Below, piece after piece: positions 1 to 9,340 of a DNA stretch of 64,000 nucleotides; the first letter of the stretch is position 1; every line of letters begins with the position of its first letter. The notes below the pieces were generated by a model. It had not been told where the DNA came from, did not search any database, and saw only the letters and a program-made list of their open reading frames with translations. Source of the DNA: Pseudoscardovia suis. Lineage in GTDB: Bacteria; Actinomycetota; Actinomycetes; Actinomycetales; Bifidobacteriaceae. The DNA is taken from assembly GCF_002797875.1 (NCBI RefSeq), contig NZ_PGFC01000001.1, positions 186,001 through 250,000 on the forward strand, in the 5' to 3' direction. A program made the translations under genes and the position numbers.

Positions 1-158
1 TTGACTTGGGCAATCCGACGAAGATTTCGCAGGTCGGTGCGACCGAGGCCGATCTCAAGCCGCTCGCGCATGACGCATTCCATGACGTGTGCACACCGGG
101 CAACCCGCGCAAGGCGACCGAAGAGGACATCCTCGCCATCTACACGTCATTGATGTGA
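1..158 (+). CDS. fucO: Lactaldehyde reductase / iron-containing alcohol dehydrogenase, C-terminal end (5' partial)
   Basis: Only the last 51 codons are in the window; the gene begins upstream. The visible end has the block HDVCTPGNPRKATEEDI, which is very close to the FucO C-terminus (DDVCTGGNPREAT...DI in the E. coli enzyme). FucO-type enzymes reduce L-lactaldehyde to 1,2-propanediol with NADH during fucose or rhamnose breakdown in the cytoplasm. The catalytic iron-binding histidines lie outside the window. The gene runs rightward and converges on the SGNH hydrolase gene, leaving 37 nt between the stop codons. Family assignment is firm; substrate is inferred. Confidence 0.8.
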   Translation, partial: DLGNPTKISQVGATEADLKPLAHDAFHDVCTPGNPRKATEEDILAIYTSLM

Positions 159-195
159 CGCGATTCGCATGAGACCGCCACGCCGGCGCGGTGTA

Positions 196-1203
196 TCAGC
201 GATTCCGCAGCCCGTCCAGCCATTCCTTGGGCATGGCGTCGGTGCAGTGATGCGCCAGCACGCGGTATCCTTCCGCGCTGGGGTGGAACTGGTCGCCGCA
301 CCAGAACCAGAAGTCATCGGAATGCAGCTCCTCGTGGATCATGTCGAGGTACACCGCGCCCGCGGCATCGCACACTGCCTGCGATGCCGCTTCCTGTTCA
401 TTGCACAGCCTTTCGAGGTCGGCGCGCAGTGCCTTGCCCAGCGAAGGAATGGTGAAGAGCTGTCCGCATGACAGGACCGCCACATGGGAAGCGTGGCGTT
501 TGGCGATGCGAATGCATTCGCCCAGCTCCTCGCTCCATTCCTCCGTTTTGCGGCGAGCCATGATGTCGTTGGATCCAGCGCCGATGACGATGACATCGAA
601 GTCACGGCTTTCGTTGATCGGCGATTGCTCCACCGGTTCGTGTGCCTGTTCGTGTGCCGTGGCACCAGCGGTGGTGTTGGCAGCGGTGGCGTCGGCAGCA
701 GCAGCATCGTCAGCGGGGGATGTGCTTGCGGAGACGGGGTTTTCTGAGGCAGTGTTTTCGCTGGAGGAGCTAGGCTCCAGTTTGGCGAGCTGCCGGTAGC
801 GCACGCGGCGGATGGTCGCGCCCAGCTTCGCGTCGGTGCGCCATTCGACGGGAACCCCGAGACGCTGCGACATGAGACCTGCGATTTGGGGGATGAGCCC
901 CATGCTTTGGTCGCTGGTGCCGCATCCGGCAATCATGGAATCGCCGACAGCGAGCATTCGGATGGGGCGTGCGGTGGGGTCGGCGCCGTCGCCGACTTGT
1001 ATGCCGTGGCGCATGCCTTGCGGTTCCTCGGCGAGGGTGATGTGCTTCTTGGCCCATCCGGCTTCCGCGCCGATGGCGATTGTATGGAACAGGCCGCGGC
1101 GGCGTTGTGATGCGGCACGGCGTCCCTGCGTGTTTTTCGGTGCGTCATGCTGCGCATTCTTCTGTTCGTTTTTACGCGTGCTTTCCTGGGTGTTTTTCGC
1201 CAT
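196..1203 (-). CDS. SGNH/GDSL-type hydrolase
   Basis: A 335-residue protein with the SGNH blocks in order: GDSMIAG (nucleophile Ser, near residue 90), GAGSNDI (Gly/Asn of the oxyanion hole) and DQFHPS near the C-terminus (catalytic Asp/His). The family hydrolyses esters of lipids or acyl/acetyl groups on sugars; the substrate is unknown. A Ser/Ala/Thr-rich insertion of about 60 residues (about 150-205) separates the first and second blocks. No clear signal peptide; the N-terminus is Lys/Arg/Gln-rich. An in-frame ATG lies 15 nt upstream at 1218, but AAAGGA sits inside that extension, 6-7 nt before the ATG at 1203, so 1203 is preferred. It follows the tetR gene on the same strand. Confidence 0.75.
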   Translation of the reverse strand: MAKNTQESTRKNEQKNAQHDAPKNTQGRRAASQRRRGLFHTIAIGAEAGWAKKHITLAEEPQGMRHGIQVGDGADPTARPIRMLAVGDSMIAGCGTSDQSMGLIPQIAGLMSQRLGVPVEWRTDAKLGATIRRVRYRQLAKLEPSSSSENTASENPVSASTSPADDAAAADATAANTTAGATAHEQAHEPVEQSPINESRDFDVIVIGAGSNDIMARRKTEEWSEELGECIRIAKRHASHVAVLSCGQLFTIPSLGKALRADLERLCNEQEAASQAVCDAAGAVYLDMIHEELHSDDFWFWCGDQFHPSAEGYRVLAHHCTDAMPKEWLDGLRNR

Positions 1204-1338
1204 GGGAGATCCTTTCATGCAATGGGATGTGTTAATGGGATGTGTTTGCAGGTTGTGTTCTGTGGATGCGTTTTGCGATGGTCTGCGTTCTGCGACGGCT
1301 TGTGCTCGGTGATGGTCTGGGTTATATGACTGTTTGCG

Positions 1339-2007
1339 TTATGCGACGGTCTGCAATGGCTGCGTCGGGTTGGTGGGCTGGGAGCCGGTGTTTCCCTGTG
1401 GGAGTGCCTCGATGTGTGGCCAGAGGAACTCCGCCATGCGGTGCGGCCACTCCTGTGGCACGCCGTCATGCAAGGCTGCGGTCGCCACCATGCCGCCCAG
1501 CGTCAGGTCAAGTATGAAGTCGACGTCGAGGTCGGGGCGAAACTTATGCGCCTGCGCTCCGCGCTTGAAATAATCGGCGATGCGGTTGCGCACTGGTTCC
1601 AGCACATTGACGACCACGCTGTGAAAGAAACCCGAATCCGACGACATGACCTGACCCACGGCCTTGACGCCGAAAGCCTCGTCGAATTCCTGCACTGCGG
1701 CGTGGATTCTCTCTGCGATGCCTTCGACGTCGAATGAGGTGTGCGACATATCCAGCGGTCGCACCATCTCCGTGTGCGCGATGCCGTCCAACAGCTCCTG
1801 TCGGTTGTGGAAACGGCGGTAGATTGTGGTTTTCGCAACGCCGCTGATGCGGGATACCTCTTCGATGGTGACGGCATCGACGCCGCGCTGCAAGGCGATG
1901 CGCATCGTGGCATCGACGAGCTTGCGGTCGGTGCGACTGCGAACTCGCTGGCGTCCCATCTCCCTGCCTTCCGAAGGCAGGGACTGGTCTGGTGGAGTGG
2001 TTGTCAT
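1339..2007 (-). CDS. TetR/AcrR-family transcriptional regulator
   Basis: A 222-residue regulator. The N-terminal third carries a TetR helix-turn-helix (ISGVAKTTIYRRFHNRQELL, about residues 54-73), preceded by helix 1 (ATMRIALQRGVDAVTIEEV). The C-terminal ligand/dimer domain is typical in size. The open frame continues far upstream into the preceding gene, but the ATG at 2007 follows an A/G-rich stretch (AGAAAGAGATGAAAAGAAA) and leaves 89 nt to the stop of the membrane-protein gene, so this start is chosen. It is the third gene of a leftward unit with two YhgE/Pip proteins, which it probably represses; the palindrome at 7980-7998 upstream of that unit is a candidate operator. Effector unknown. 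Confidence 0.85.
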   Translation of the reverse strand: MTTTPPDQSLPSEGREMGRQRVRSRTDRKLVDATMRIALQRGVDAVTIEEVSRISGVAKTTIYRRFHNRQELLDGIAHTEMVRPLDMSHTSFDVEGIAERIHAAVQEFDEAFGVKAVGQVMSSDSGFFHSVVVNVLEPVRNRIADYFKRGAQAHKFRPDLDVDFILDLTLGGMVATAALHDGVPQEWPHRMAEFLWPHIEALPQGNTGSQPTNPTQPLQTVA

Positions 2008-2096
2008 TTTCTTTTCATCTCTTTCTGTTGTGTGCGAATCCTGACACAAGGCTGGCAGCATGGCGACGGGCGTGGCTGCAATCTGATCGCTGTCTC

Positions 2097-4304
2097 TCAG
2101 AACAGCTTGGTCGACTCCAGCTTTTGCGTGAACTTCGCGTTGAAACGTCCCAAAGGCTTGGCAAGCGGCCGGATCACGAGGAACACCAGCATGAACGGCA
2201 CGAGCCGCAGCAGGTTGAGCCAGTAATCGTTGTTGTAGATGCCGCCGATGGCCGCGCGGAACGCCTTGATGAGGTAAGTCGCCGGCAGGAAGTAGCTGAT
2301 GCGAGTGAGCAGCGGGTCGAGCATCCTCAACGGATAACCGCCGTCCGAACCTGCGATCTGCATGACCATGATGATGAGGTTGATGGCCTTGCCCACGTTT
2401 GCGAACGTGGCGACGTTCGAGTAACAGATGAACGTGAAGACAAGACCTGCCAGCTGAGCACACAGCACATACAGCCAGGGGTGAGCGCATTCCATGCCGA
2501 GGAACAGCAACTGACCGCCGGCGAGGAAGGTGGTTTGCGCCAGTGAGATGACGACGAAGATGCCAAAACGACCCCAATAACGCTGCCAGCTGCGTGTGCC
2601 CGGAATCTCCTTGAGCGTCGCCTCGTCGGGCACGCATCGCAGCGCCAAGCCCATGAGCATCGCGCCGAGCCACAGGGCGATCGAGGTATACAGCGGCGAG
2701 AGCGCCACGCCGAACGCCGACGAAGGATACAACGCGTGACGGTTCACCTTCACCGGGGCGGCGAGGGACGCGGCGAACTGGGATGCGTCGTCGCCCACGA
2801 GCTGCGTCAGCTGCGACAGGTCGTTCGACGCCAGCGCCTTCTGCAAAGCTTGGTCGATCGTGTCAAGCGAGCCACTGGCCGTGGACAGTCCCTGCGAGAT
2901 GTCGCTGATCGTGGATTTGAGATCGGTGAGCTTATCGGTGAGGGAACCGTCGGATTGCGACAGGTCGGCGAAGGCGTTTTGCATGGTGTCGCCCATCGCC
3001 GCGAGCGAGTCGGAGGCTTGCTGCGCGCTGCTGCTGATGGATGCGAGGTTCGCCTTGACCTGCGAATCGTAAGCGTCCTTGAGAGAGTTGACGGCGTTCG
3101 TGGCATCCGCTGCAGCGGCGAGCACGGAATCCTTCTTGTTATTTGCCGATGCCCCGGCCTGACCGGCGTAGTCCGCAGCGGACTGAATCTTGGAATGCAG
3201 GGCATCGAGCTTCGACAGCACGGTGGAATCGATTGAGGAAATCACTTGATCGAGCGCTGACGTGTCCACGGAGATGCCTTGGTTCTGGGCATCCTGCTTG
3301 ATCTGGTCGCGCACGCTTGTCAGCGAATCGCGCAGCTTTTTGTAGGCGTCGATCTGTTGCTGCACCGCGTCCGCACGCTGTTGCAGCGCCGACTGCATGT
3401 CCTGTGCGTCGGCGCCGGCGTCTCCCATCACGGTCGCCAGGTCGTCGCTCACCGTGTCGAAGGCATGCGCGCTGGAATCGATGGATGACGATGCCGTGGC
3501 TGATGCCGCATCGAGCGCGGACGTGATGTCATTGACGGAAGAGACGGCCGTGTCTATGTCGGATTTGGCGGAGTCGGCATCCTGTTGGCTCATCGACAGC
3601 AGCGTGGACGAACTGTCGAGCAGCGTCTGGGCGGAGTCGACGAGCGTGCCGTATGAGGCGACGACGGTGGAGGCGCTTGTTGCCTGAGAGCTCAGCTGCT
3701 GGACGTGATGGTCGAGGTTCGTCACCAGTGCCCGGGTGTCGTCGGAGTTGAGATATCGCGCCAAGGTGTCGATGACGTCAAGGCCGACCGATGTGATGGT
3801 CTTGGTGAACACCGTGTTGATCATCGCGCTGATTTCGTTTGCGCCTTGACCGGTGATCTTGGGGGCGATGCCGTTTTTCTTCTCGTTCTGGTAATAGACG
3901 AGAGTCGCGTGCTCCATGTTGTCGGAGAAGAACGTCATCATGTCGTCCGAGAAATCCTCGGGGATGATGACGGCGGCGTAATAGTCGCCGGATTTCGTGC
4001 CTTCGATCGCCTCATCCTCGTCCATGAACTGCCAATCGAGCTGATGGTTCCCGCGCAGCGTATTGATGACGGTGTCGCCGATGTTGATTGTCAGCGGAGC
4101 GATATCGGAATGGTATCCCTTGTCGCTGTTGGCGACCGCGATCTTGAGGTTCTTCGTGTTGCTGAACGGGTCCCAGCTCGCCGAGATGTTGAACCATACA
4201 AAGACCGCGGGCAGCATCGTCAGACCGATGACGACGACGAGAGCGGCGGCGTTGGAGACGGCGTGCTTGAGGTCGGTGACGAAGATCTTCCAGACGTTTC
4301 TCAT
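2097..4304 (-). CDS. YhgE/Pip-family membrane protein (second of a pair)
   Basis: A 735-residue integral membrane protein. One membrane segment lies at the N-terminus (about residues 20-38), followed by the family block of the PxxF-WFNI-SWDPFSNTKNL type, then a long extracytoplasmic region of about 480 residues rich in Ser/Asp/Ala predicted as coiled coil, and about five C-terminal membrane segments resembling an ABC-2 type permease. The family includes phage-infection protein Pip and B. subtilis YhgE; it is involved in export or surface functions, mechanism unclear. Its ATG overlaps the stop codon of the upstream paralogue by 4 nt, so the two are translationally coupled and may form a complex. 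Confidence 0.8.
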   Translation of the reverse strand: MRNVWKIFVTDLKHAVSNAAALVVVIGLTMLPAVFVWFNISASWDPFSNTKNLKIAVANSDKGYHSDIAPLTINIGDTVINTLRGNHQLDWQFMDEDEAIEGTKSGDYYAAVIIPEDFSDDMMTFFSDNMEHATLVYYQNEKKNGIAPKITGQGANEISAMINTVFTKTITSVGLDVIDTLARYLNSDDTRALVTNLDHHVQQLSSQATSASTVVASYGTLVDSAQTLLDSSSTLLSMSQQDADSAKSDIDTAVSSVNDITSALDAASATASSSIDSSAHAFDTVSDDLATVMGDAGADAQDMQSALQQRADAVQQQIDAYKKLRDSLTSVRDQIKQDAQNQGISVDTSALDQVISSIDSTVLSKLDALHSKIQSAADYAGQAGASANNKKDSVLAAAADATNAVNSLKDAYDSQVKANLASISSSAQQASDSLAAMGDTMQNAFADLSQSDGSLTDKLTDLKSTISDISQGLSTASGSLDTIDQALQKALASNDLSQLTQLVGDDASQFAASLAAPVKVNRHALYPSSAFGVALSPLYTSIALWLGAMLMGLALRCVPDEATLKEIPGTRSWQRYWGRFGIFVVISLAQTTFLAGGQLLFLGMECAHPWLYVLCAQLAGLVFTFICYSNVATFANVGKAINLIIMVMQIAGSDGGYPLRMLDPLLTRISYFLPATYLIKAFRAAIGGIYNNDYWLNLLRLVPFMLVFLVIRPLAKPLGRFNAKFTQKLESTKLF

Positions 4305-7300
4305 TGTGCGCCCTCCCTTCCTTGGTTGTCGTCGGTATCAGCTGCGCCATCGGACGGCGTGGCTGCGCCATCGGCCGGTGTGGTGGGTGAGGTGGTTGTG
4401 GCTGGAGTGGCAGGCGCATCCGAAGCTGCAGGCGCGGCCGAAGCTGTGGGCGCAGCGGATGCTGCGGGTGCAGCTGTAGCCATGTGTGTCTCAGGAGTCG
4501 AAGCGGCAGGTGCATCCGTTGCGGGTGCCGTGGTTCCGGTGATGGGCGGAAGGGATGCCGTCTGGGCAAGAGAGGGGTCCAGCGACCTGGCGAGTTCCCT
4601 GACGGCGGCGCGCTTCTTCATGGCGGTGCGCGCTTCCTCTTCCGTGGTGCTCAGCGGCTTGGGGGATTGCGTTGCTTCGACGTCTGGCTGACCCGTGTGT
4701 GTCTGCGGTGCATTCTCATCGTTGGTGTCGATTGGAGGCTCGGTGAAGCGTGCGATGAGATTGTCTTCCCATTCAAGATCCTGCCGCAGCTGCAAGCTGT
4801 CTTTGCGCTGGGCGATTGCTTCGCTGAGCTTTTCCAACGGGGCGGCGAGCGATGCCGCCACTGCATCGGCACCAGTCGCGGAATCGCTTCCATGCTTGGG
4901 GGCCGTGCCTGCATTGGAGGCGTCGCTTGTGTCGGAGCCGGTGTCTGAATCTTCCGTCTCGGAATCACTGACGGCGATGGGGCGAAGGGGCTGCGTCTGG
5001 GCGTCGGAGTCTGCGGACGTCGCGTATGCCGGCACAGCGTTGGTCATGCGAGTGTCGGGCTTGTGAGCGATGTCCGCTTCAGCGCTGTTTGTCGCTGCGT
5101 TGCCTATCGTGGCGGTATGTGCCATGGCGTCGTTGTGGGCTGTGCCGGTGCCATGTTCGATGCTGGTGCCGTGTGCCATGCCATCGCCTTGTGCCGTGTC
5201 GTCGTCCTGCGTGGATTCGGGGCTTTGCGTCTGCTGCTCTTCGTCTCGCGGCAGCGGGGAAGGCGTGGTGTTGGCGATTTGCAGCTTGCCCAGGATGGTG
5301 GAGCGGTGTTCGCGCAGCATACGACGCAATTCATCCGGAGACACCTTGAGCAGCAGCATCTGGCGCTGGAACGAATCGCGGATGAGGTCGATCACCAGCA
5401 GGAACACGATGATGATGATCATCCAGCCCACCCACAGGGCGATGACCAGCGGTTTGTTGCCGGTGTTGTAATGCGAAAGGATCGCTAGAATCGCCGGGAT
5501 GACGAAACCTGCGACGAGCGCACCGCGCTTGAGCTTGGGGTAGCGCAGCTCATAGCGAGTGGCGCTGAGCATCACATCCGTGCGGTATGTCTCGCTCGAA
5601 CCCAGCGCGCGAATCAGCTGCATGAGACGGTAACGGCGCGCCACTGTGGGCGTCTCGTCCGCCACCACCAGATGGGATTCAAGCGCCTCCCGGTTGAACA
5701 CGCGGGTGAGGTTCGTCATATACGGGCGGATCATGAGGCCCAGCACGAATGCCACCAGTGCGAACACCGTGAGCTTGGCCAGATCCATCCAATAGGAGTT
5801 TCGGTAAAAGCCAGCGATGCATTCGCGGTACATGCTGATGCTGTAGGTGAACGGCAGCAGCGGGTAGATGCGTTGGAAGAAGCTTGGCATCATCTCAATC
5901 GGATACAGGCCGGACGACCCAGGGATCTGCAGGAATGCGACCACCATCGCCAATCCGACGCCGATGTGGGCGAAGCATACCGACAGCGAATAGATGAACG
6001 CGAGGAAGATGAGCCCCACGATGACGGAGGTGAAGAAGAACAGCGGGACATTCACCATCTGCACTTTCAGCACGACTTCACCGACCGACACCGTGATCGC
6101 CTGCAAGACGCTCACGACGGACATCAGCATGAAGCGCCCCATGAAGCCTTGGCGGATTGTCATGCCGGGCACGCCCTCGTCATCGGCGTCCGTGCGCAGG
6201 ATGATGACGCATGCCAGGCCACCGATCCACATCGTCAGTGACGTGAACAGCGCCGCCATGGCGGAGCCGTATGTTTCCACCGGATACAGTTTCTCGGTCT
6301 CTATTTTCGTGGGGGAGGACATGAAATCCGAGATCTTGCCTGAATCGAGATTCATCGCATTCATGATGTTGTGCCATGTCGTCGAATTCGCCAGCAGTCC
6401 CACGTCCGTCGCTGCGGTGTCCAGGTCCGTCTTGAGGGTGCCCAGGGCGTTGTTCGTCGTGCTGAGCACGGATTGCATTTGCGTGAGCGTCGCATCCAGC
6501 TGGTCGAGGATCGTGTTTATCTGCGCGATTTCCCGCGATTGCGACGTGGCGAGGGCAGACATGGAATTGAGCGCGGAATTGAGGGTGGAGAAGCTTGAAT
6601 TGATGCTGGGCAGGGTGGTGCCGGTCAGCTGGGACCGCATGGCGTCGAGCGATGTGACCGCGCTTGTCGTGTCGTTCGACAGATTGGTGACGAGAGCGGT
6701 CGTGTCGTTCATTGTGTTGGTGGCGTCCTGTTGCATCTGTTTGAGGGCGTCGAGCTGGCTCTGGGTCTTGTCATGCTCGGACTGCAGCCGGGAGATCTGG
6801 TCCTTGACCGTTTGGCGCGACGCCAAGGGCGAGTTCGACAGCGTGTCGATGAGGGACTGTTGGGCGTCGGCGAGGCTTTGCGCCGTGTCGATGCCGGTGG
6901 ATATCTGCCCGTTCATGCGCGCGTATGTGCCGTTGGCGGACTGCATCGTGAGCGAAGCCGTGCCTGCTGCCGTCGTGATGGAGCTCGATGCGGTGTCGAG
7001 CGGCGCAGCGAGCCCCAGGGCGAATGATGAGAGCGATAGTCGTGTGGAATCGGCGGTGGAAACAATGGAAGACACCTGTGTGTTGAGGTTCTTCGCCTCG
7101 TCGCTCAGCTGCCCGATGGTGGTGCGCACCGTGGCGATCTTGCCATGCTGGGAGTCTATGTCGCTGGAGAGGTCGGTGAGCTTTCCCTGGGCGGTGTCCA
7201 CTTTGCCGACGGCAGCCCGCAGCGCCGCTGTCGCCGTTTCATCGGCGTCATTGAGCTTGGAATTGGCTTGCGCGAATGCGCCGCTCAGCTTGTCGGACAC

Positions 7301-7816
7301 CACTTTGGCGACGGTTGCCACGAATGTGTCGTTGATTTGTTCGTCCACAGTTGTGGCGCCGGTGTCGGTGACGCGGGGCGCGATGGCGCTGACCTTCTCA
7401 TTGACGTAGTACTCAAGCTGCGGTTCCTGGAAGTCGGAGGTGAGGATGGTCAGAAGGTCGGCGGTAAAATCCTGCGGGATGATGAATGCGGCGTAGCTGT
7501 CGCCGCTTTGCACATCCTGCAGCGCCTCGTCATGGCTGCGGAACCTCCATCCCAGCTGGTCGTTGCCTTTCAAGGCCTCCACGATGTTGTCGCCGGCGTT
7601 GAGCTCGCCCGTCATCGGGTTGCTGCCGCCTTTGTCTTCGTTGGCCACCGAGATCGTGATGGCGTTCGTGTGGCCGTAAGGGTCCCAGAAGCCATAGATG
7701 TTGACCCAGGAATACAAGGCGGGAAGCACCGTGATGCCGACGATGATGATGAGGGCAGCGGGAGTCGCAAGCAACCGTCGCAGGTCGCGTGTGAAGACCT
7801 TGAAGGTATTGTGCAT
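4301..7816 (-). CDS. Large YhgE/Pip-family membrane protein with long C-terminal tail
   Basis: A 1171-residue protein, first gene of the leftward unit. Residues 1-160 match the paralogue (N-terminal membrane segment, then SWVNIYGFWDPYGHTNAI). A coiled-coil-like extracytoplasmic region runs to about 515 and an ABC-2-like block of membrane segments to about 720. Unlike usual members (about 700-900 residues), it has two further membrane segments near 770-830 and then about 330 residues of low-complexity, probably cytoplasmic tail with Ala/Thr/Pro repeats. Membrane location is certain, role inferred from the family (export or surface-related). Starts with ATG at 7816 after a modest AAGGAG-like site (ATAAGGAGCCGC). 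Confidence 0.8.
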   Translation of the reverse strand: MHNTFKVFTRDLRRLLATPAALIIIVGITVLPALYSWVNIYGFWDPYGHTNAITISVANEDKGGSNPMTGELNAGDNIVEALKGNDQLGWRFRSHDEALQDVQSGDSYAAFIIPQDFTADLLTILTSDFQEPQLEYYVNEKVSAIAPRVTDTGATTVDEQINDTFVATVAKVVSDKLSGAFAQANSKLNDADETATAALRAAVGKVDTAQGKLTDLSSDIDSQHGKIATVRTTIGQLSDEAKNLNTQVSSIVSTADSTRLSLSSFALGLAAPLDTASSSITTAAGTASLTMQSANGTYARMNGQISTGIDTAQSLADAQQSLIDTLSNSPLASRQTVKDQISRLQSEHDKTQSQLDALKQMQQDATNTMNDTTALVTNLSNDTTSAVTSLDAMRSQLTGTTLPSINSSFSTLNSALNSMSALATSQSREIAQINTILDQLDATLTQMQSVLSTTNNALGTLKTDLDTAATDVGLLANSTTWHNIMNAMNLDSGKISDFMSSPTKIETEKLYPVETYGSAMAALFTSLTMWIGGLACVIILRTDADDEGVPGMTIRQGFMGRFMLMSVVSVLQAITVSVGEVVLKVQMVNVPLFFFTSVIVGLIFLAFIYSLSVCFAHIGVGLAMVVAFLQIPGSSGLYPIEMMPSFFQRIYPLLPFTYSISMYRECIAGFYRNSYWMDLAKLTVFALVAFVLGLMIRPYMTNLTRVFNREALESHLVVADETPTVARRYRLMQLIRALGSSETYRTDVMLSATRYELRYPKLKRGALVAGFVIPAILAILSHYNTGNKPLVIALWVGWMIIIIVFLLVIDLIRDSFQRQMLLLKVSPDELRRMLREHRSTILGKLQIANTTPSPLPRDEEQQTQSPESTQDDDTAQGDGMAHGTSIEHGTGTAHNDAMAHTATIGNAATNSAEADIAHKPDTRMTNAVPAYATSADSDAQTQPLRPIAVSDSETEDSDTGSDTSDASNAGTAPKHGSDSATGADAVAASLAAPLEKLSEAIAQRKDSLQLRQDLEWEDNLIARFTEPPIDTNDENAPQTHTGQPDVEATQSPKPLSTTEEEARTAMKKRAAVRELARSLDPSLAQTASLPPITGTTAPATDAPAASTPETHMATAAPAASAAPTASAAPAASDAPATPATTTSPTTPADGAATPSDGAADTDDNQGREGAQ

Positions 7817-8203
7817 GCGGCTCCTTATTTATCCGTATTTACCGTGTGTATTTATGGTGCGCGTAATGATGGTGCTCTTGTGGATGCGCTGCGCGTTGGC
7901 CATGCCTTGTGCGCGCCGGGCGACGGATCGCTGACGCGGGCGTCGGCAGTCGCTTGCAATGCTACGCGGCGAGTATCTATGCTACGCATAGCGTAGCACT
8001 ATGCGTGCATTCGCCTTCAGGCGTGTGCGGTGATTTCGCTGAGGGACGAGACGCGCGGAGCTCGCATCGTGCATGCTGCGCTTACAATCGTAGGCAACAG
8101 GGCTGTGTCGCAACAGCGCCGCGCGCCATCGCTGGCGTCGCTCGAAGAGGAGCGAACGTGCATGGATGCATCGGCGCTGGCGTTCCAAGGAAGGACGGTC
8201 GTC
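7817..8203. other. Divergent intergenic region, pip unit / ppk2
   Basis: No gene is supported in these 387 bases. It must hold the promoters of the leftward YhgE/Pip unit and of the rightward polyphosphate kinase gene. On the plus strand a TACAAT box at 8083-8088 is a candidate -10 element for the kinase gene; no good -35 was found. The palindrome cluster at 7960-7998 lies between the two genes. Two further in-frame starts for the kinase (8030 and 8162) lie inside the region. Confidence 0.5.
7960..7998. promoter_or_regulatory. Palindromic operator candidate (TGCTACGC repeats)
   Basis: TGCTACGC occurs at 7960-7967 and again at 7980-7987, exactly 20 bp apart, and the second copy is followed after 3 bp by its perfect inverse GCGTAGCA (7991-7998). 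The result is a perfect 8-bp inverted repeat plus a direct half-site on the same helix face. It lies about 160 bp before the start of the YhgE/Pip unit, which also encodes a TetR protein. TetR proteins usually bind such palindromes, so an autoregulatory operator is a reasonable inference. It could instead control the divergent ppk2 gene. Confidence 0.5.
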
Positions 8204-9259
8204 ATGGATAAGCAAGACAAGATCGGCAAGGCCGACAAGGACAAGCTGGGCAAGGCTGACAAAAAAGCTCTCAAGGCCGAGAAGGCAAAGGTCTCTCGCA
8301 CGCTTGACTATGTGGCGAAAACCACCGGCGTGGTGGAAGGGGCCGATTCGGAATACTCCGAACTCGAACACCGTCTCGAACTCGCGGCGGAATCCAGCGG
8401 CAAGCTGTCTGCGGTATGGAGGCCGTCCATCGACTCCCTGCTCAAGTTCCGCCCCGGAATGCGCCTCACCGATGTGGACGGCGCCTCGCGCCCCGGTTTC
8501 GAAGGCACGAAGCAAGACGCCGAACGTTTCATAGAGCTCAGCTCCCACCAGATCGCGTTCTATCAGGAACTCCTGTATGCCAACGGCGTGGACGGTGGCA
8601 AACGCCGCATGCTCCTTGTGCTTCAGGGCATGGATGCCAGCGGAAAGGGCGGCATCGTGCGCCATGTGTTCCGCCAAGGCAACCCGATGGGCATCAGCTA
8701 CCACGGATTCGGCAAGCCCACGGATGAAGAGAAATCGCATGACTACCTGTGGCGCATCCGCCGCGAGCTACCGCAGAACGGATGGATCAAGGTCTTCGAC
8801 CGGTCGCATTACGAGGACATCGTCATGCCGCACGTCTACGGCACGTATCCCGAACATGTGTGGCGCGCCCGCTATGACGAAATCAACGAGTTCGAGAATT
8901 CCCTGATCGACGACGGCTGTTCCATCATCAAGATCTTCCTTGTCGTCAGCCGTGACTGCCAGAAAAGGCACTTCATCGGCCGTCTCGACGACCCGCATAA
9001 GTACTGGAAGTTCGACCCATCCGACCTTGATGCGCGCGTACGCTGGGACGAATACATGGACGCCTGGCAGGAAGTGTTCGAGAAAACGAGCACGCGCCGC
9101 GCCCCGTGGTACCTCGTGCCGGCCGACCACCGTTGGTATTCGCGCGCCGTGGTTTCCGAACTCCTGCGCGTGGGTTTGCGTGACATGGGCCTCAACTGGC
9201 CGCCCGCGCATTTCGACATGGCCGAGGCGCGTCGCCGCCTCGAAGAAGAGGAAGCGTGA
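8204..9259 (+). CDS. Polyphosphate kinase 2 family protein (PPK2)
   Basis: A 351-residue cytoplasmic enzyme of the PPK2 type, which transfers phosphate between polyphosphate and nucleotides. Visible motifs: Walker A GMDASGKGGIVRHV, the lid-region PTDEEKSHDYLWR, Walker B FDRSHYEDIV, and RAPWYLVPADHRWYSR near the C-terminus. The N-terminus is Lys/Asp-rich (KIGKADKDKLGKADKK). The ATG at 8204 follows AAGGAAGGA by 9 nt and is preferred; an in-frame ATG at 8162 with AGAGGAG is also plausible. The single-domain size suits a PPK2 enzyme; direction and nucleotide preference cannot be told. An exopolyphosphatase-type gene lies at 32150. Confidence 0.85.
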   Translation: MDKQDKIGKADKDKLGKADKKALKAEKAKVSRTLDYVAKTTGVVEGADSEYSELEHRLELAAESSGKLSAVWRPSIDSLLKFRPGMRLTDVDGASRPGFEGTKQDAERFIELSSHQIAFYQELLYANGVDGGKRRMLLVLQGMDASGKGGIVRHVFRQGNPMGISYHGFGKPTDEEKSHDYLWRIRRELPQNGWIKVFDRSHYEDIVMPHVYGTYPEHVWRARYDEINEFENSLIDDGCSIIKIFLVVSRDCQKRHFIGRLDDPHKYWKFDPSDLDARVRWDEYMDAWQEVFEKTSTRRAPWYLVPADHRWYSRAVVSELLRVGLRDMGLNWPPAHFDMAEARRRLEEEEA

Positions 9260-9340
9260 CCGGCGCGCCGCGTGTCCAAGAAATGACCACTGTGTGGTCG
9301 CGTTGCGAAACAATCACCGACGGTTGCTACTGTGTGGGGC

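Noticed and set aside
188-192. Terminator between fucO and the SGNH gene
   Set aside because: ACCGC/GCGGT stem at 174-192 is short and lacks a T-tract.
2008-2673. N-terminal extension of the TetR protein to 444 residues
   Set aside because: The extension is antisense-frame noise inside the YhgE/Pip gene; the TetR domain is complete from 2007.
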